Positions 1 through 12,100 of a DNA stretch of 64,000 bases are shown here, piece after piece. Where the stretch lies: positions 44,517,874 to 44,581,873 of the forward strand of contig NC_080082.1 in NCBI RefSeq assembly GCF_949987535.1. The letters are read 5' to 3'. This stretch comes from Balaenoptera acutorostrata. Its lineage: Eukaryota > Chordata > Mammalia > Artiodactyla > Balaenopteridae. A program made the position numbers and the translations under genes. The notes beneath the pieces were generated by a model. The model was not told the DNA's origin, searched no databases, and saw only the letters and a program-made list of their open reading frames with translations. Each line of letters begins with the position of its first letter. Position 1 is the stretch's first letter.

Positions 1-229
1 GGTCTGGGAATATCCCACATGCCGCGGAGCAACTAGGCCTGTGAGCCACAACTACTGAGCCTGCGCATCTGGAGCCTGTGCTTTGCAACAAAAGAGGCCA
101 CAATAGTGAGAAGCCCGTGCACCACGATGAAGAGTGGCCCCCACTCGCCGCAACTAGAGAAAGCCCTCCCACAGAAACGAAGACCCAACATAGCAATCAA
201 TCAATCAATCAAAAAAAAAACAAAAAACA
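1..229 (+). mobile_element. CHR-type tRNA-derived SINE, 3' part (cut by window edge)
   Basis: The stretch has the cetacean CHR SINE body: the phrases ccgcggagcaac, gcctgcgc, agagtggcccc, cgccgcaactagagaaag and gaagaccca appear in the same order as in the complete copy at 33101. The tRNA-like promoter half lies left of the window. It ends in an (AATC)n then A-rich tail. It interrupts the endonuclease region of the ancient L1-A, whose sequence resumes directly after the tail. Confidence 0.9.
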
Positions 230-287
230 GGACTCAACCATATGTTTTGTATAAGAAACCCACTTTAAATATAAAGACACATATAGA
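230..287 (+). mobile_element. Ancient L1 (L1-A), ORF2 endonuclease fragment, segment 1
   Basis: A decayed piece of L1 ORF2 around the conserved block encoding ...KETH(F)...; the DNA reads ataagaaacccactttaaat followed by ataaagacac. It breaks off and resumes near 787, so it is the first visible piece of the oldest L1 in the nest. The 5' end of that element is outside the window. Confidence 0.7.
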
Positions 288-545
288 CATATTGCCTATA
301 GTTAACAAAATTGTATCAAAAACTTAAAGATTTGCTGAAGGTAAGTATAGGCTGTGTTCCTTTCACAAAAACTAAATAAATAAAAGGGGTAAGAGAAACT
401 TTTGAGGGAGATGGATAAGTTTATGGCATAGATTTTGGTGATGATTTCATGGTGTATACTTGTCTCCAAACTCATCAAGTTGTATACGTTAAATATATAC
501 AGGTTTTTGTATGTCAATTATACCTCTATAAAGTGATTTTTTTAA
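288..545 (+). mobile_element. Old L1M-type 3' end inserted in L1-A
   Basis: The sequence resembles the 3'UTR end of Mesozoic L1 subfamilies: a 'tggtgatgatttcat' block, then 'catcaagttgtata', 'aaatatata' and a terminal 'gtcaattatacctctataaag'. It separates L1-A segments 1 and 2. I could not find convincing target-site duplications, so the exact borders are approximate. Confidence 0.55.
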
Positions 546-786
546 ACCTTTTTTTCAATCATTCCTCTGGAAAATTTACTAGAATGGCTACAAACAAAAT
601 AATACAATCCTTTATTTATAGATACACTGTATTATCTAGTAATTGCTTAAAATCAAAATTATATTTTATCAATCGATGCATTAAAATTGAATAAGGAACT
701 TCTTTGCTGTGAGGATATAACCTTTCTTTGATAAAACATGTCAAAATATGCAAAGTGTTATCAATAAAAAAAAATTAACAACAAAA
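546..786. other. Unassigned AT-rich stretch
   Basis: About 240 bases of AT-rich DNA between the L1 3' end and the point where L1-A resumes. It ends in A-rich sequence, which would fit the tail of a retrotransposed insert, but I recognise no family and no gene in it. Confidence 0.4.
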
Positions 787-1645
787 AAAGTAAAGGAATG
801 AATTAAAAAAACCATGCTAATACTAATCAAAAGAAAGTGAGAGTAGTTATGTTAATTTAGAAAGAGCACACTTCAGATCAAGGAAAGTTATCAGGGATAA
901 AGAGGGGCATTACACAATGATAAAGGGTCAATTTGCCAAGAAGACTTAACAATCCTTAATGTGTATGTGCCTAACAATACAGTGTTGAAATATTTGAGGC
1001 ATAAACTGATAGAGACAAAAGGAGAAACAGATGAGTCCACTATTACACTTGGAGATTTCAACACCCCTCTATCAGAAATGGGCAAATCGCACAAGCAGAA
1101 AATCCAGCAAGGACACAGTCAAATTCAACAGCATCATTAATCAACTGGACATAATTTACATTGATAGACTACTTTATCCAACAACTACAGAATACACATT
1201 ATTCCCACACTCATATGGAACATTAATCAAGATAGGCCATGTTCTCAGCATAAAACATACCTTAACACAGTTAAAAGAATAGAAATCATACAATGTCTTC
1301 TCTCAGACCACAATGGAATTAAACTCGAAATCAATAATAGAAATATAGCTGGAAAACCCAAAAATATATTAAATTAAACAACATACTTCAAAGAAGAAAT
1401 CTCAAGATAAATTTTATTAAAATTGGGGGATGAAATGATAGCAGTGTTAGAGCAAAATTTCTATTGAATACATATATTAGAAAAGAAGAATGATCTAAGA
1501 TCAATCATCTAAGCATCTATGTTAGGAAACTAGAAAAAAAAAGAACAAAGTAAGCAGAAGAAAAAAAGTTAGAAATTAGAGCAGAAATCAATGATATTGA
1601 AAAGAGGAAATTGATAGAGAAAAACAATAAAACAAAAAGCTAGTG
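787..1645 (+). mobile_element. Ancient L1 (L1-A), ORF2 endonuclease region, segment 2
   Basis: Degenerate L1 endonuclease sequence. Translated pieces still show [18 protein letters not shown] and IDRLLYPTTTEYT-like blocks (around 1048-1200), the region of the catalytic GDFN motif. Many stops and indels mark it as an old pseudogene. It stops at the target-site duplication gctagtg (1639-1645) created by L1-B and continues at 5627. Confidence 0.8.
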
Positions 1646-3237
1646 GGGAGGAGTCCAGATGATGGAATAGGAGGACGTGGAATTCGTCACTTCTCACAAG
1701 TACATCAAGAATTCATCTACAAATGGAACAGTTCCCACAGAGCACTTGCTGAACATTAGTGGAAGACTTCAGACACCTAAAAGAATAAAAGAAAAAAGAA
1801 AAGAGGAATCATAGAAGGACAACAACACTGGCAGGAAGCTGAAAATGAGGGGAGGTCCCCAAACTCAGAAAAACTCTCTCACGGTGGGGAAATCAGCTGG
1901 GACAGAAAAAGACTTTCGGGGATCAAAGGAGAATGCAGCAGATGGTCTGTGGAAGGCAGGACAAAGTAAGAACTGCAGGCATGGTCTACACTGTAGCTCT
2001 GCGCATTCCAGCCTGAATCATGAGTTGCCTGTTGTGAAACGGGGCTGGGTTCTGGAAAGTGGGGTTTGGAGCACGAACCCAGGGAGGGGACGGCTGTTGG
2101 CTGTGAAAAGACAGCCTGAAGGGACAAGAGTAAGGAGCTTCACAACCAGGAAAGTCTGTGGAAGAAGTCTGAGATACCATAAAAGCAAGACATCATTGTT
2201 CAGTGGCATGCAAGGGACAGAGCCACTTTCCCCAACCTCCAACTTCCTTCTTTGGCCTCCATGGGCACTGGGAGGGGCTCACATCTGAGTCGGCTCACTC
2301 TCCCCTCAGTCTGGGGTGTCCTCCACCTGTGCGGGCTCCAGGGGCCTGAGCACCACCCATCCCAAAGCCTCCTTGGGAATCAGCCCTGAGCACAACTGCC
2401 TGGGACAAGACTCCACTGATGCTGGGGGGGTGGGGTGGGGTGTGGCTGAGTGCTAAAGTGTAGGGTTGGGAGAATGGATCCGGGGAGAGGAACACTGTTG
2501 GCTGTGCAGATACAGCAGAGGGGACAGGAGTGAGGGGATGTGTGGCTGGGAATGCCCCTAGAGGAATCTTGGTCTGCCTGGAAAACAAGGCACCATTGTT
2601 GAGAGGTGTGTGGGGGGTGGGGCCACCACTGCTCTCATACGCCAGCTCCTGCCTCCATGGGCACAGGGATGGATGCTCACCAGAGCAACCACACCACAGT
2701 CTGTTTCTACTGCCTGCTGGTCCACTGCCACAGGCAACTTGCAGACACTCCAATTGTGGCTGCAGTACCCCTGCTCCAACATAAGTAAGTAAGTGTGTCC
2801 CAGGCAGCTGCTGTTTTCACTCCCTCTCACCTGGACAAGGAACAGATGTCTGAGGGTGATGTACATGCAAAGGTGGGGTCAAAACCAAAGCTGAGCCCCA
2901 AGGGAGGTGTGACTAAGGAAGAGGAATGGAAATCTTTCTGTGCAGCTGTGCAAGCTGTGGATTAAATCCCTGAGATAGGCTGGGTAAATCTGGTGTCTGT
3001 GGAATACCTGAATAGACAACAAGTGTTCCCACAATTGAGACCAGTCTAGCCTTCCCAGCACTGGACTCTAGGGACAAGTACATGTGGGAATCAGGCGAGG
3101 TCAGAGTCTGAGCTGGCTCCACACTGCCCACAGCAGGTCCAGAGACCTATCTAGAGGTATTGGGAGGCCTCCTGGGGGTGGGGATTGGCTCTGGTTCACT
3201 GTGGGAATAAGGACGTTGATGGAGGAGGCCCCAGGAA

Positions 3238-3747
3238 AATATTCTTATTACTATTATTCTTTGTTTCATTTTGCTCAGTTTTTGGTGTTGTTGCATTTAT
3301 TATTTTTTGTCTTTTATTTTTAGTTTTAATCTTTTAATCTTTTTAAATATATATGATTTTGTATCTTTCTATTTTTACTTTTTGTTGCTTTGTGGGGCTT
3401 TTTTCTTGTTTTTGTTCTTTGTTTTTTAGATTTTTTCTTTGTTTTTATGTGTATATTTTATGTTTTCTTCCCTTTTTAATTGTTTCTTGGCTTTCTGTTT
3501 TTGTTTTATTTTTCATTCTTTGTTTTTGTTAATTTAGTCCTTATTGACTCTTCTCATATTAGAATTCTTTTGTCTCTCCCATTGTTTTGTTTTGTTTTTG
3601 TTTGTTTGGTTTTTTGTCTGTTTTTTTTTTTCTGTGTGTGTTTGTGTTGTGTTGTTACTGCTGTTTGTTTGCTGTTATTTGTGCTATTTGTCTTGGGTTT
3701 TCTTTGTTTTCTTTTCATTTTTTTTCTTTTCTTTTCTTTCTTTTTCT
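3238..3747. repeat. T-rich low-complexity tract in the L1-B 5'UTR
   Basis: Roughly 500 bases dominated by T with scattered G and C. The equivalent position in L1-D (14760-14900 on the other strand) and L1-C (16241-16420) is also T-rich, so this is a feature of this L1 5'UTR family that has expanded here. The long hydrophobic open frames in it are compositional artefacts. Confidence 0.75.
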
Positions 3748-4255
3748 CAGGCTGCACTGTGCAGCTTGTGGATTCTTGGTTCTCTGGCCAGGGGTAAGAC
3801 CTGGGCCTCTGGGGTGGGAATGTAGAGTCCAGGATGCTGGACTGCCAGAGAATTCCCAGGTCCAGAGAATATTAATTGGCATGTGTGCTCTGGAAGTATC
3901 CATACCAACACCAAGACCCAGCCCCACACAACTGCCTGCAGGCTCCAGTGTTGGACACCTCATACCAAACAACCAGCAAGACAGGAACACAGCCCCACCC
4001 ACCAGTAGACAGGCTGCCTAAAGTCATACTAAGCCCACAGACACCCCCAAACACACCATTTGATGAGGCCCTGCCCTTCAGAGGGTAAAGACTCAACTCC
4101 ACCCACCAGAGCGCAGGCACCAGGTCCTCCCACCAGGAAGCCTACACAAACCCCTGGACCAACTTCACTCACCAGGGGGCAGACAACAGAAGGAAGAGGA
4201 ACTATGACCCTGCAGCCTGCAGAAAAGAGACCATAAACACAGTAGGCTGGACAAA

Positions 4256-4846
4256 ATGAGATGACAGAGAAATATGTTGCAGATGAAGGAGCAAGGTAAA
4301 ATCCCACAAGACCAAATAAATGAAGAAGAAATAGGCAACCCACCTGAAAAAGAATTCAGAGTAATGATAGTAAAGATGATCCAAGATCTTGGAAATATAA
4401 TGGAGGTATGGATGGAGAAGATTCAAGAAGTGTTTAACAAAGACCTAGAAGAACTAAAGAGCAAACAATCAGTGATGAACAACACAATAACTGAAGTGAA
4501 AAATACACTAGAAGGAATCAACAGCAGAATAACTGAGGCAGAAGAATGAATAAGTGAGCTGAAAGACAGAATGGTGGAAATAAGTGCCGAGGAACAGAAT
4601 AAAGAAAAAAGAATGAAAAGAATTGAGGACAGTCTCGGAGACCTCTGGGACAACATTAAACGTACCAACATTCAAATTATAGGGGTCCCAGAAGAAGAAG
4701 AGAAAGGGAAATGGCCTGAAAATATCTGAAGAGATTATAGTTGAAAACTTCCCTAACAGGGGAAAGGAAATAGTCAATAAAGTCCAAGAAGCACAGAGAG
4801 TTCCATACAAGATAAACCCAAGGAGAAACACACCAAGACACATATT
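4256..4846 (+). pseudogene. L1-B ORF1 remnant (RNA-binding ORF1p)
   Basis: Homologous to the L1-E ORF1 at 19780. The ATG at 4256 is followed at codon 3 by TGA; the next in-frame ATG-like region gives EEIGNPPEKEFRVMIVKM and then the coiled-coil segment NRI-like to SRITEAEE, which ends in TGA at 4547-4549. Further recognisable sequence (QRVPYKINPRR-like at about 4795) continues out of frame until the deletion junction near 4846. The C-terminal nucleic-acid-binding part is missing. It cannot make a normal ORF1p. Confidence 0.8.
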
Positions 4847-5290
4847 AACCAATTAATTGATACAGCCAATATGGAAAGCTGTATGGCAGTTCCTTAAAAA
4901 ACTAAATATAGAACTACCATATGACCCAGCCCTCCCACTACTGGGCATATACCCAGAGAAAACCATAATTCAAAAAGACACATGCACCCCACGTTCATAG
5001 CAGCACTATTTACAATAGCCAGGACATGGAAGCAACCTAAATGTCCATCAACAGAGTAATGGACAAAGAAGATGTGGTACATATATACAATGGAATATTA
5101 CTCAGCCATAAAAAGGAATGAAATTGGGTCATTTGTAGAGCTGTGGATGGACCTAGAGAGTGTCATACAGAGTGAAGTAAGTCAGATAGAGAAAAACAAA
5201 TATCATATATTATATGGAATATATTGGAATATATATTCCAATATATTGGAATCATATATGTGGAATCTAGAAAAATGGTGTAGATGACCT
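4847..5290 (+). pseudogene. L1-B ORF2 C-terminal remnant
   Basis: Only the last portion of ORF2 is left. Blocks such as [21 protein letters not shown] and [17 protein letters not shown] are readable, matching residues from about 1150 of the L1-E ORF2 product onwards. Endonuclease and reverse transcriptase domains are absent. A small local duplication of TATATGGAAT-type sequence near the former stop codon created the palindrome at 5218-5247. Confidence 0.8.
5218..5247. repeat. Perfect 30-bp palindrome
   Basis: The 15 bases ending at 5232 are the exact reverse complement of the 15 bases starting at 5233 (core TTGGAATAT/ATATTCCAA). It lies at the ORF2/3'UTR border of L1-B, where other copies read only ATATATGGAATC. 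Confidence 0.9.
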
Positions 5291-5719
5291 TATTTGCAAA
5301 GCAGAAATAGAGACACAGACATAGAGAACAAATGCATGGATACCAAGGGGGTAAGGGGTGGGGTGGGAGGAATTGGGAGATTGGTATTGACATATATACA
5401 CTACTTATAGTATGTATAAAATAGACAACTGATGGAAACATACTGTATAGCACAGGAAACCCTACTTAATGCACTGTGGTGTCATAGATGGGAGGGAAAT
5501 CCAAAAGGGTGGGGATATATGTATATGTATGGCTGATTCATTTTGCTGTGCAGTAGAAGCTAATACAACATTAGAAAGCAACTATATTCCAAAAAAATTA
5601 ATTAAAAATAAAAGTAAATGCTAGTGCTTGAAAAGATCAATCAAATCAATAAGCCTCAAACCAGGCCAAATGAGAAAAAAAGAAGACACCATTTCTAATA
5701 TCAGAAATGAAAGAAAGGG

Positions 5720-5858
5720 GAATTCCCTGGTGGTCCAGTGGTTAGGATTCTGGGCTTCCACTGCAGGGAGCCTGGGTTCAATTCCTGGTCGAGGAAGTAA
5801 GATCCTACAAGACGTGTGGTGCAGCAAAATTAAATTAAATTATAAAAATAAAAAAGGA
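5720..5858 (+). mobile_element. Short tRNA-derived SINE (CHR-related), complete
   Basis: A polymerase III A box (tggtccagtgg, 5731-5741) and B box (ggttcaattcc, 5775-5785) are both visible and an A-rich tail follows. The unit is about 140 bp, much shorter than the roughly 290-bp copy at 33101, so it is a different subfamily lacking the long 3' body. Direct repeats of gaaatgaaagaa(a)ggg at 5704-5719 and 5859-5873 flank it, proving insertion into L1-A. Confidence 0.9.
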
Positions 5859-7437
5859 GAAATGAAAGAAGGGATATTACTACAGATCCAATGGATATTA
5901 AATGGATAATAAGGAATATTATGAACAACTTATGCTCACAAATTTGGTAACCAAGATGAAATTGATCAATTCCTTGAAAGAAACAATCTGTCAAAATTCA
6001 CATAAGAAGAAATAGACAATTTTAATAGGTCTATATCTATTAAAGAAATTGAATTAATCAACAACAAGCTGCCCAAAAGAGAAAGCACCAGGCCTAGATG
6101 AGTTCACTAGTGAATTCTACCAAACATTTAAAGAGATAGGAGCAGAGATTATACTTTCTAACCTATTCAATGAAGTCAGCATTACCCTAATACCAAAAGC
6201 AGTCAAGACATCACAAGAAAAGAAAACTGCAACCAATATCTCTCATAAACATAAACATAGATGCAAAAATCCTCAGCAAAATATTAGCAAATCAAATCCA
6301 ACAATGTATAAAATGTTTATACACCCCATACAAATGGGATTTATCCCAGGTATGCAAAGATGAAAATCAATATAATCCACATCAATAGGCTAAAGAGGAA
6401 AAATCACATGATCATATTATTAGATGCAGAAAAAGCATTGGACAAAATCCAACATCCATGATTAAAAAAAAAACCAAAACACTCAGCAAACTAGAAATAG
6501 AAAGGAACTTTCTCAGTTTGATAAAGACAAGTACAAAAACCCTACAACTATTATGCTTAATTGTGAGAAACTAGAAGTTTTCCTGCTAAATCAGGAACAA
6601 GAATGTCCCCTCTCACCACTCCTTTTCAACATTATACTGAAAGTCATAGCTAATACAATAAGATAAGAAAAATATATATATATAGATTAGTAAGTAACAA
6701 CTAAAACTGTCTTTGTTTACAGATGACATGATTATCTATGTAGGAAATCGGAAAGAAGCAACAACAAAAAAATCTTCTAGAACTAATAAGCAATTATAAC
6801 AAGGTTGCAGAATATAAGCCAATATATACAAAAATCACTTGCTTCTCTATATACTGTTAATGAACACGTGGAATTAGAAGTTAAAAACACAATAACATTT
6901 ATATTAGCACCCCCAAAAAGAAATACTTAGGTGTAAATCTAACAAAATATATACAAGATCTACATGAGGAAAACAATAAAACACTGATGAAAAAAACCAA
7001 AGAAGAATTAAATAAATGGAGAGTCATCCCATGTTCATGGACAAGAAGTCTCAATATTGTCAAAATATTCATTCTTCACAATTTGATCAATGAATTTAAT
7101 GAAATTTTAATCAAAACCCCAGCAAGTTACTCTGTAGATATCAACAAACTGATTTTAAAGTTTACATGGAGAGGCAAAGACACAATACTGATAGAAAAAA
7201 ACAAAGTTGAAGGACTGACATTTCCAAACTTCAAGACTTACAATAAAGCTACAGTAATCAAAAGAGTGTGGTATTGGCAAAAGTATAGACCAATAGATCA
7301 ATGGAACAGAATAGAGAGCCAAGAAATAGATCCACATAATATAATCAACTGATCTTTGACAAAGGGATAAAAGCAATACACTGGAGCAAAAATAGTTTTT
7401 CAACAAATGGTTCTGGAACAACTGGACATCCACAGAT

Positions 7438-7451
7438 AAAAAGTGAATCTA
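7438..7451. repeat. Target-site duplication of L1-C, left copy
   Basis: aaaaagtgaatcta; the second copy is at about 29528-29540 directly after the L1-C poly(A). The L1-A reading (…ccacagataaaaagtgaatcta | gaaaaagaattac…) continues across the 22-kb insert. Confidence 0.85.
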
Positions 7452-8804
7452 AGAACTGGAGGGGAGAAGATGGTGGAAGTGTAAGATGCGGAGACCACCT
7501 TCCTCCCCACAGATACATCAGAAATACAGCTACACATGGAACTGCTCCTATAGAACAGCCACTGAACGCTGGCAAAAGACGTCATACCTCCCAAAAGGCA
7601 AGAAACTCCCCACGTACCTGGGTAGGGCAAAAGAAAAAAGGAACAACAGAGACAAAAGAATAAGGACGGACCTGCACCAGTGGGAGCTGTGAAGGAGGAA
7701 AAGTTTCCACACACTAGGAAGCCCCTTCGTGGGCAGAGACTGGGAGTGGCAGAGGGGGGAAGCTTCGGAGCCACGGAGGAGAGCGCAGCCACAGGGGTGC
7801 GGAGGGCAAAGCGGAGAGATTCCCGCAAAGAGGAGCGGTGCCGACCAGAACTCACCAGCCTGAGAGGCTTGTCTGCTCACCCGACGGGGCGGGCGGGGGC
7901 TAGGAGCTGAGGCTCGGGCTTCGGTCGGATTGCAGGGAGAGGACTGGGGTTGGCAGCGTGAACACAGCCTGAAGGGGTTAGCGCACCACAGCTAGCCGGG
8001 AGGGAGTCCGGGAAAAGGTCTGGAGCTGCCGAACAGGCAAGAGACTTTTCTTGCCTCTTTGTTTCCTGGTGCGCGAGGAGAGGGGATTCAGAGCGACGCC
8101 TAAACCAGCTCCAGAGACTGGCGCGAGCCGCGGCTATCAGCGCGGACCACAGAGACAGGCATGAGACGCTAAAGCTGCTGCTGCTGCCGCCACCAAGAAG
8201 CTTGTGTGTAAGCACAGGTCACTATCCACACCACCCCTCCCGGGAGTTCAGCCCGCCACTGCCAGGGTCCCGTGATCCAGGGACAACTTCCCTGGGAGAA
8301 CGCAAGGCGCGCCTCAGGTTGCTGCAACGTCACGCTGGCCTCTGCCACTGCAGGCTCGCCCCGCATCCGTACCCCTCCCTCCCCCCGGCCTGAGTGAGCC
8401 AGAGTCCCTGAATCAGCTGCTCCTTTAACCCCGTCCTGTGTGAGCAATGAACAGACGCCCTCAGGCGACCTACACGCAGAGGCGGGTCCAAATCCAAAGC
8501 TGAACCCTGGGAGCTGTGCAAACAAAGAAGAGAAAGGGAAATCTCTCCCAGCAGCCTCAGAAGTAGCGGATTAAAGCTCCACAAACAACTTGATGTACCC
8601 TGCATGTGTGGAATACCTGAATAGACAACAAATCATCCCAAATTGAGGAGATGGACTTTGGAAGCAAGATATATTATTTTTTCCCCCTTTCCTCTTCTTT
8701 GAGTGGGTATGTGTATGCTTCTGTGTGAGATTTTGTCTTTATAGCTTTGCTTTCACCATTTGTCATAGGGTTCTGTCCGTCCGTTTTTTCTGTGTTTGTT
8801 TGTT
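7452..8804 (+). mobile_element. L1-C (full-length L1, plus strand), 5'UTR part 1
   Basis: L1 5'UTR beginning ggggagaagatggtggaag, GC-rich from about 7740 to 8480. It holds a single copy of the promoter unit that is duplicated in L1-E. The YY1-like motif at the 5' end is AAGATGGTGG, one base off the AAGATGGCGG seen in L1-D and L1-E. It is interrupted at 8805 by the minus-strand L1-D and resumes at 16241. Confidence 0.9.
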
Positions 8805-9172
8805 GGTTTTTAACATCTTTATTGGAGTATAATTGCTTTACAATGGTGTGTTAGTTTCTGCTTTATAACAAAGTGAATCAGTTATGCATATACATATGTT
8901 CCCATATCTCTTCCCTCTTGCATCACCCTCCCTATCCCACCCCTCTAGGTGGTCACAAAGCACAGAGCTGATCTCCCTGTGCTATGCGGTTGCTTCCCTC
9001 TAGCTATCTATTTTACGTTTGGTAGTGTATATATGTCCATGCCACTCTCTCACTTTGTCGCATCTTACCCTTACCCTTCCCCCTCCCCATATCCAGAAGT
9101 CCATTCTCTAGTAGGACTGTCTCTTTATTCCCGTCTTGCGACTAGGTTCTTCATGACCTTTTTTTTTTTTCC

Positions 9173-12100
9173 TTAGATTCCATATATATGTGTTAGCATA
9201 CTGTATTTGTTTTTCTCTTTCTGACTTACTTCACTCTGTATGACAGATTCTAACTCCATCCACCTCACTACAAATAACTCCATTTCGTTTCTTTTTATGG
9301 CTGAGTAAATTCCATTGTATATATGTGCAACATTTTCTTTATCCATTCATCCAATGATGGAGATTTAGGTTGCTTCCATGTCCTGGCAATTGTAAATAGA
9401 GCTGCAATGAACATTTTGGTACATGACCCTTTTTGAATTATGGTTTTCTCAGGGTATATGCCCAGTAGTGGGATTGCTGCATCGTATGGTAGTTCTATTT
9501 GTAGTTTTTTAAAGAACCTCCATACTGTTCTCCATAGTGGCTGTATCAGTTTACATTTGCACCAACACTGCAAGAGTGTTCCCTTTTCTCCACACCCTCT
9601 CCAGCATTCATCGTTTCTAGATTTTTTGATGATGGCCATTCTGACCGGTGTGAGATGATATCTCATTGTAGTTTTGATTTGCATTTCTCTAATGATTAAT
9701 GATGTTGAGCATTCTTTCATGTGTTTGTTGGCAATCTGTATATCTTCTTTGGAGAAATGTCTATTTAGGTCTTCTGCTCATTTTTGGATTGGGTTGTTTG
9801 TTTTTTTGATATTGAGCTGCATGGGCTGCTTGTAAATTTTGGAGATTAATCTTTGTCAGTTGCTTTATTTGCAAATATTTTCTCCCAATCTGAGGGTTGT
9901 CTTTTGGTCTTGTTTATGGTTTCCTTTTCTGTGCAAAAGCTTTGAAGTTTCATTATGTCCCATTTGTTTATTTTTGTTTTTATTTCCATTTCTCTAGGAG
10001 CTGGGTCAAAAAGGATCTTGCTGTGATTTATGTCATAGTGTTCTGCCTATGTTTTCCTCTAAGACTTTGATAGTGTCTGGCCTTACATTGAGGTTTTTAA
10101 TCCATTTTGAGTTTATTTTTGTGTATGGTGTTAGGGAGTGTTCTAATTTCATACTTTTACATGTACCTGTCCAGTTTTCCAAGCACCATTTATTGAAGAG
10201 GCTGTCTTTTCTCCACTGTATATATTTGCCTCCTTGATCAAAGATGAGGTGACCATATGTGTGTGGGTTTATCTCTGGGATTTCTATCCTGTTCCATTGA
10301 TCTATGTTTCTGTTTTTGTGCCAGTACCATACTGTCTTGATTACTGTAGCTTTGTAGTATAGTCTTAAGTCAGGGAGCCTGATCCCTCCAGCTTCATTTT
10401 TCGTTCTCAAGATTGCTTTGGCTATTCGGGGTCTTTTGTGTTTCTATACAAATTGAGAAATTTTTTGTTCTAGTGCTGTGAAAAATGCCAGTGGTAGTTT
10501 GATAGGGATTGCATTGAATCTGTAGATTGCTTTGGGTAGTAGAGTCATTTTCACAATGTTGATTCTTCCAATCCAAGAACATGGTATATCTCTCCATCTA
10601 TTTGTGTCATCTTTAATTTCTTTCATCAGTGTCTTATAATTTTCTGCATACAGGTCTTTTTTCTCCTTAGGTAGGTTTATTCCTAGATATTTTATTCTTT
10701 TTGTTGCAATGGTAAATGGGAGTGTTTTCTTAATTTCACTTTCAGATTTTTCATCATTAGTGTATAGGAATGCAAGAGATTTCTGTGCATTAATTTTGTA
10801 TCCTGCTACTTGACCAAATTCATTGATTAGCTCTAGTAGTTTTCTGGTAGCATCTTTAGGCTTCTCTATGTATAGTATCATGTCATCTGCAAACAGTGAC
10901 AGCTTTATTTCTTCTTTTCTGATTTGGATTCCTTTTATTTCTTTTTCTTCTCTGATTGTTGTGGCTAACACTTCCAAAACTATGTTGAATAATAGTGGTG
11001 AGAGTGGGCAACCTTGTCTTGTTCCTGATCTTAGTGGAAATGGTTTCAGTTTTTCACCACTGGGGACGATGTTGGCTGTCGGTTTGTCATATATGGCCTT
11101 TATTATGTTGAGGAAAGTTCCCTCTATGCCTACTTTCTGCAGGGCTTTTATCATAAATCGGTGTTGAATTTTGTCAAAAGCTTTCTCTGCATCTATTGAG
11201 ATGATCATATGGTTTTTCTCCTTCAATTTCTTAATATGGTGTATCATGTTGATTGATTTGCGTATTTTAAAGAATCCTTGCATTCCTGGAATAAACCCCA
11301 CTTGATCATGGTGTATGATCTTTTTAATGTGCTCTTGGATTCTGTTTGCTAGCATTTTGTTGAGGATTTTTGCATCTATGTTCATCAGTGATATTGGCCT
11401 GTAGTTTTCTTTCTTTGTGACATCTTTGTCTAGTTTTGGTATCAGGGTGATGGTGGCCTCGTAGAATGAGTTCGGGAGTGTTCCTCCCTCTGCAATATTT
11501 TGGAAGAGTTTGAGAAGTATAGGTGTTAGCTATTCTCTAAATGTTTGATAGAATTCTCCTGTGAAGCCATCTGGTCCTGGGCTTTTGTTTGTTGGAAGAT
11601 TTTTAATCACAGTTTCAATTTCATTGCTTGTGACTGGTCTGTTCATATTTTCTATTTCTTCCTGGTTCAGTCTCAGCAGGTTTTGAATTTCTAAGAATTT
11701 GTCCATTTCTTCCAGGTTGTCCATTTTATTGGCAGAGAGTTGCTTGTAGTAATCTCTCATGATCGTTTGTATTTCTACAGTGTTAGTTGTTACTTCTTCT
11801 TTTTCATTTCTAATTCTATTTATTTGAGTCTTCTTTTTTTTCTTGATTTGTCTGACTAATGGTTTATCAATTTTTTTTTATCTTCTCAATAACCAGCTTT
11901 TAGTTTTGTTAATATTTGCTATTGTTTGCTTCATTTCTTGTTCATTTATTTCTGATCTGATCTTTATTATTTCTTCCCTTCTGCTAACTTTGGTGTTTTT
12001 TGTTGTTTTTTCTCTACTTGCTTTAGGTGCAAGGTTAGGTTGTTTATTCGAGATGTTTCCTTTTTCTTCTGTTTAATTTTTTTTTAATTTATTTATTTAT

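Larger units (their letters stand above)
1646..5619 (+). mobile_element. L1-B: L1 with 5' and 3' ends but most of ORF2 deleted
   Basis: This copy begins with an L1 5'UTR (1646 to about 4255; gagtccagatgatgg corresponds to the gagaagatggcgg start of the younger copies), runs through a decayed ORF1 and at about 4846 jumps to the last part of ORF2 (ttgatacagccaatatgg) and the 3'UTR. About 3.6 kb is missing compared with L1-E. It is flanked by gctagtg at 1639-1645 and 5620-5626, with L1-A sequence continuing across, so the insertion is a real target-primed event. The 3' end carries an unusual perfect palindrome at 5218-5247. Confidence 0.85.
5627..7451 (+). mobile_element. Ancient L1 (L1-A), ORF2 reverse transcriptase region, segment 3
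   Basis: It continues L1-A straight after the L1-B target duplication. It covers the linker and reverse transcriptase region: P(R)LDEFTSEFYQTFK-like at about 6090, ADDMIIYVGN-like at about 6720 and MKKTKEELNKWRVIPCSW at 6987. The frame is broken repeatedly. The readable piece 6987-7352 encodes 121 residues without a stop, which is chance survival. A SINE interrupts it at 5720-5858, and L1-C opens it at 7452; it continues at 29541. Confidence 0.85.

Noticed and set aside
1845..2866. Several overlapping 60-150-codon frames on both strands in GC-rich DNA
   Set aside because: They lie in the L1-B 5'UTR; GC-rich sequence lacks stops by chance and the frames are not kept in L1-C, L1-D or L1-E.
3480..4021. 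Highly hydrophobic frames that look like membrane proteins
   Set aside because: They are translations of a T-rich low-complexity tract in an L1 5'UTR.
7400..8605. Long frames on the minus strand opposite the L1-C 5'UTR
   Set aside because: Counterparts occur opposite the 5'UTRs of L1-D and L1-E with different frames and stops; no sign of coding constraint.
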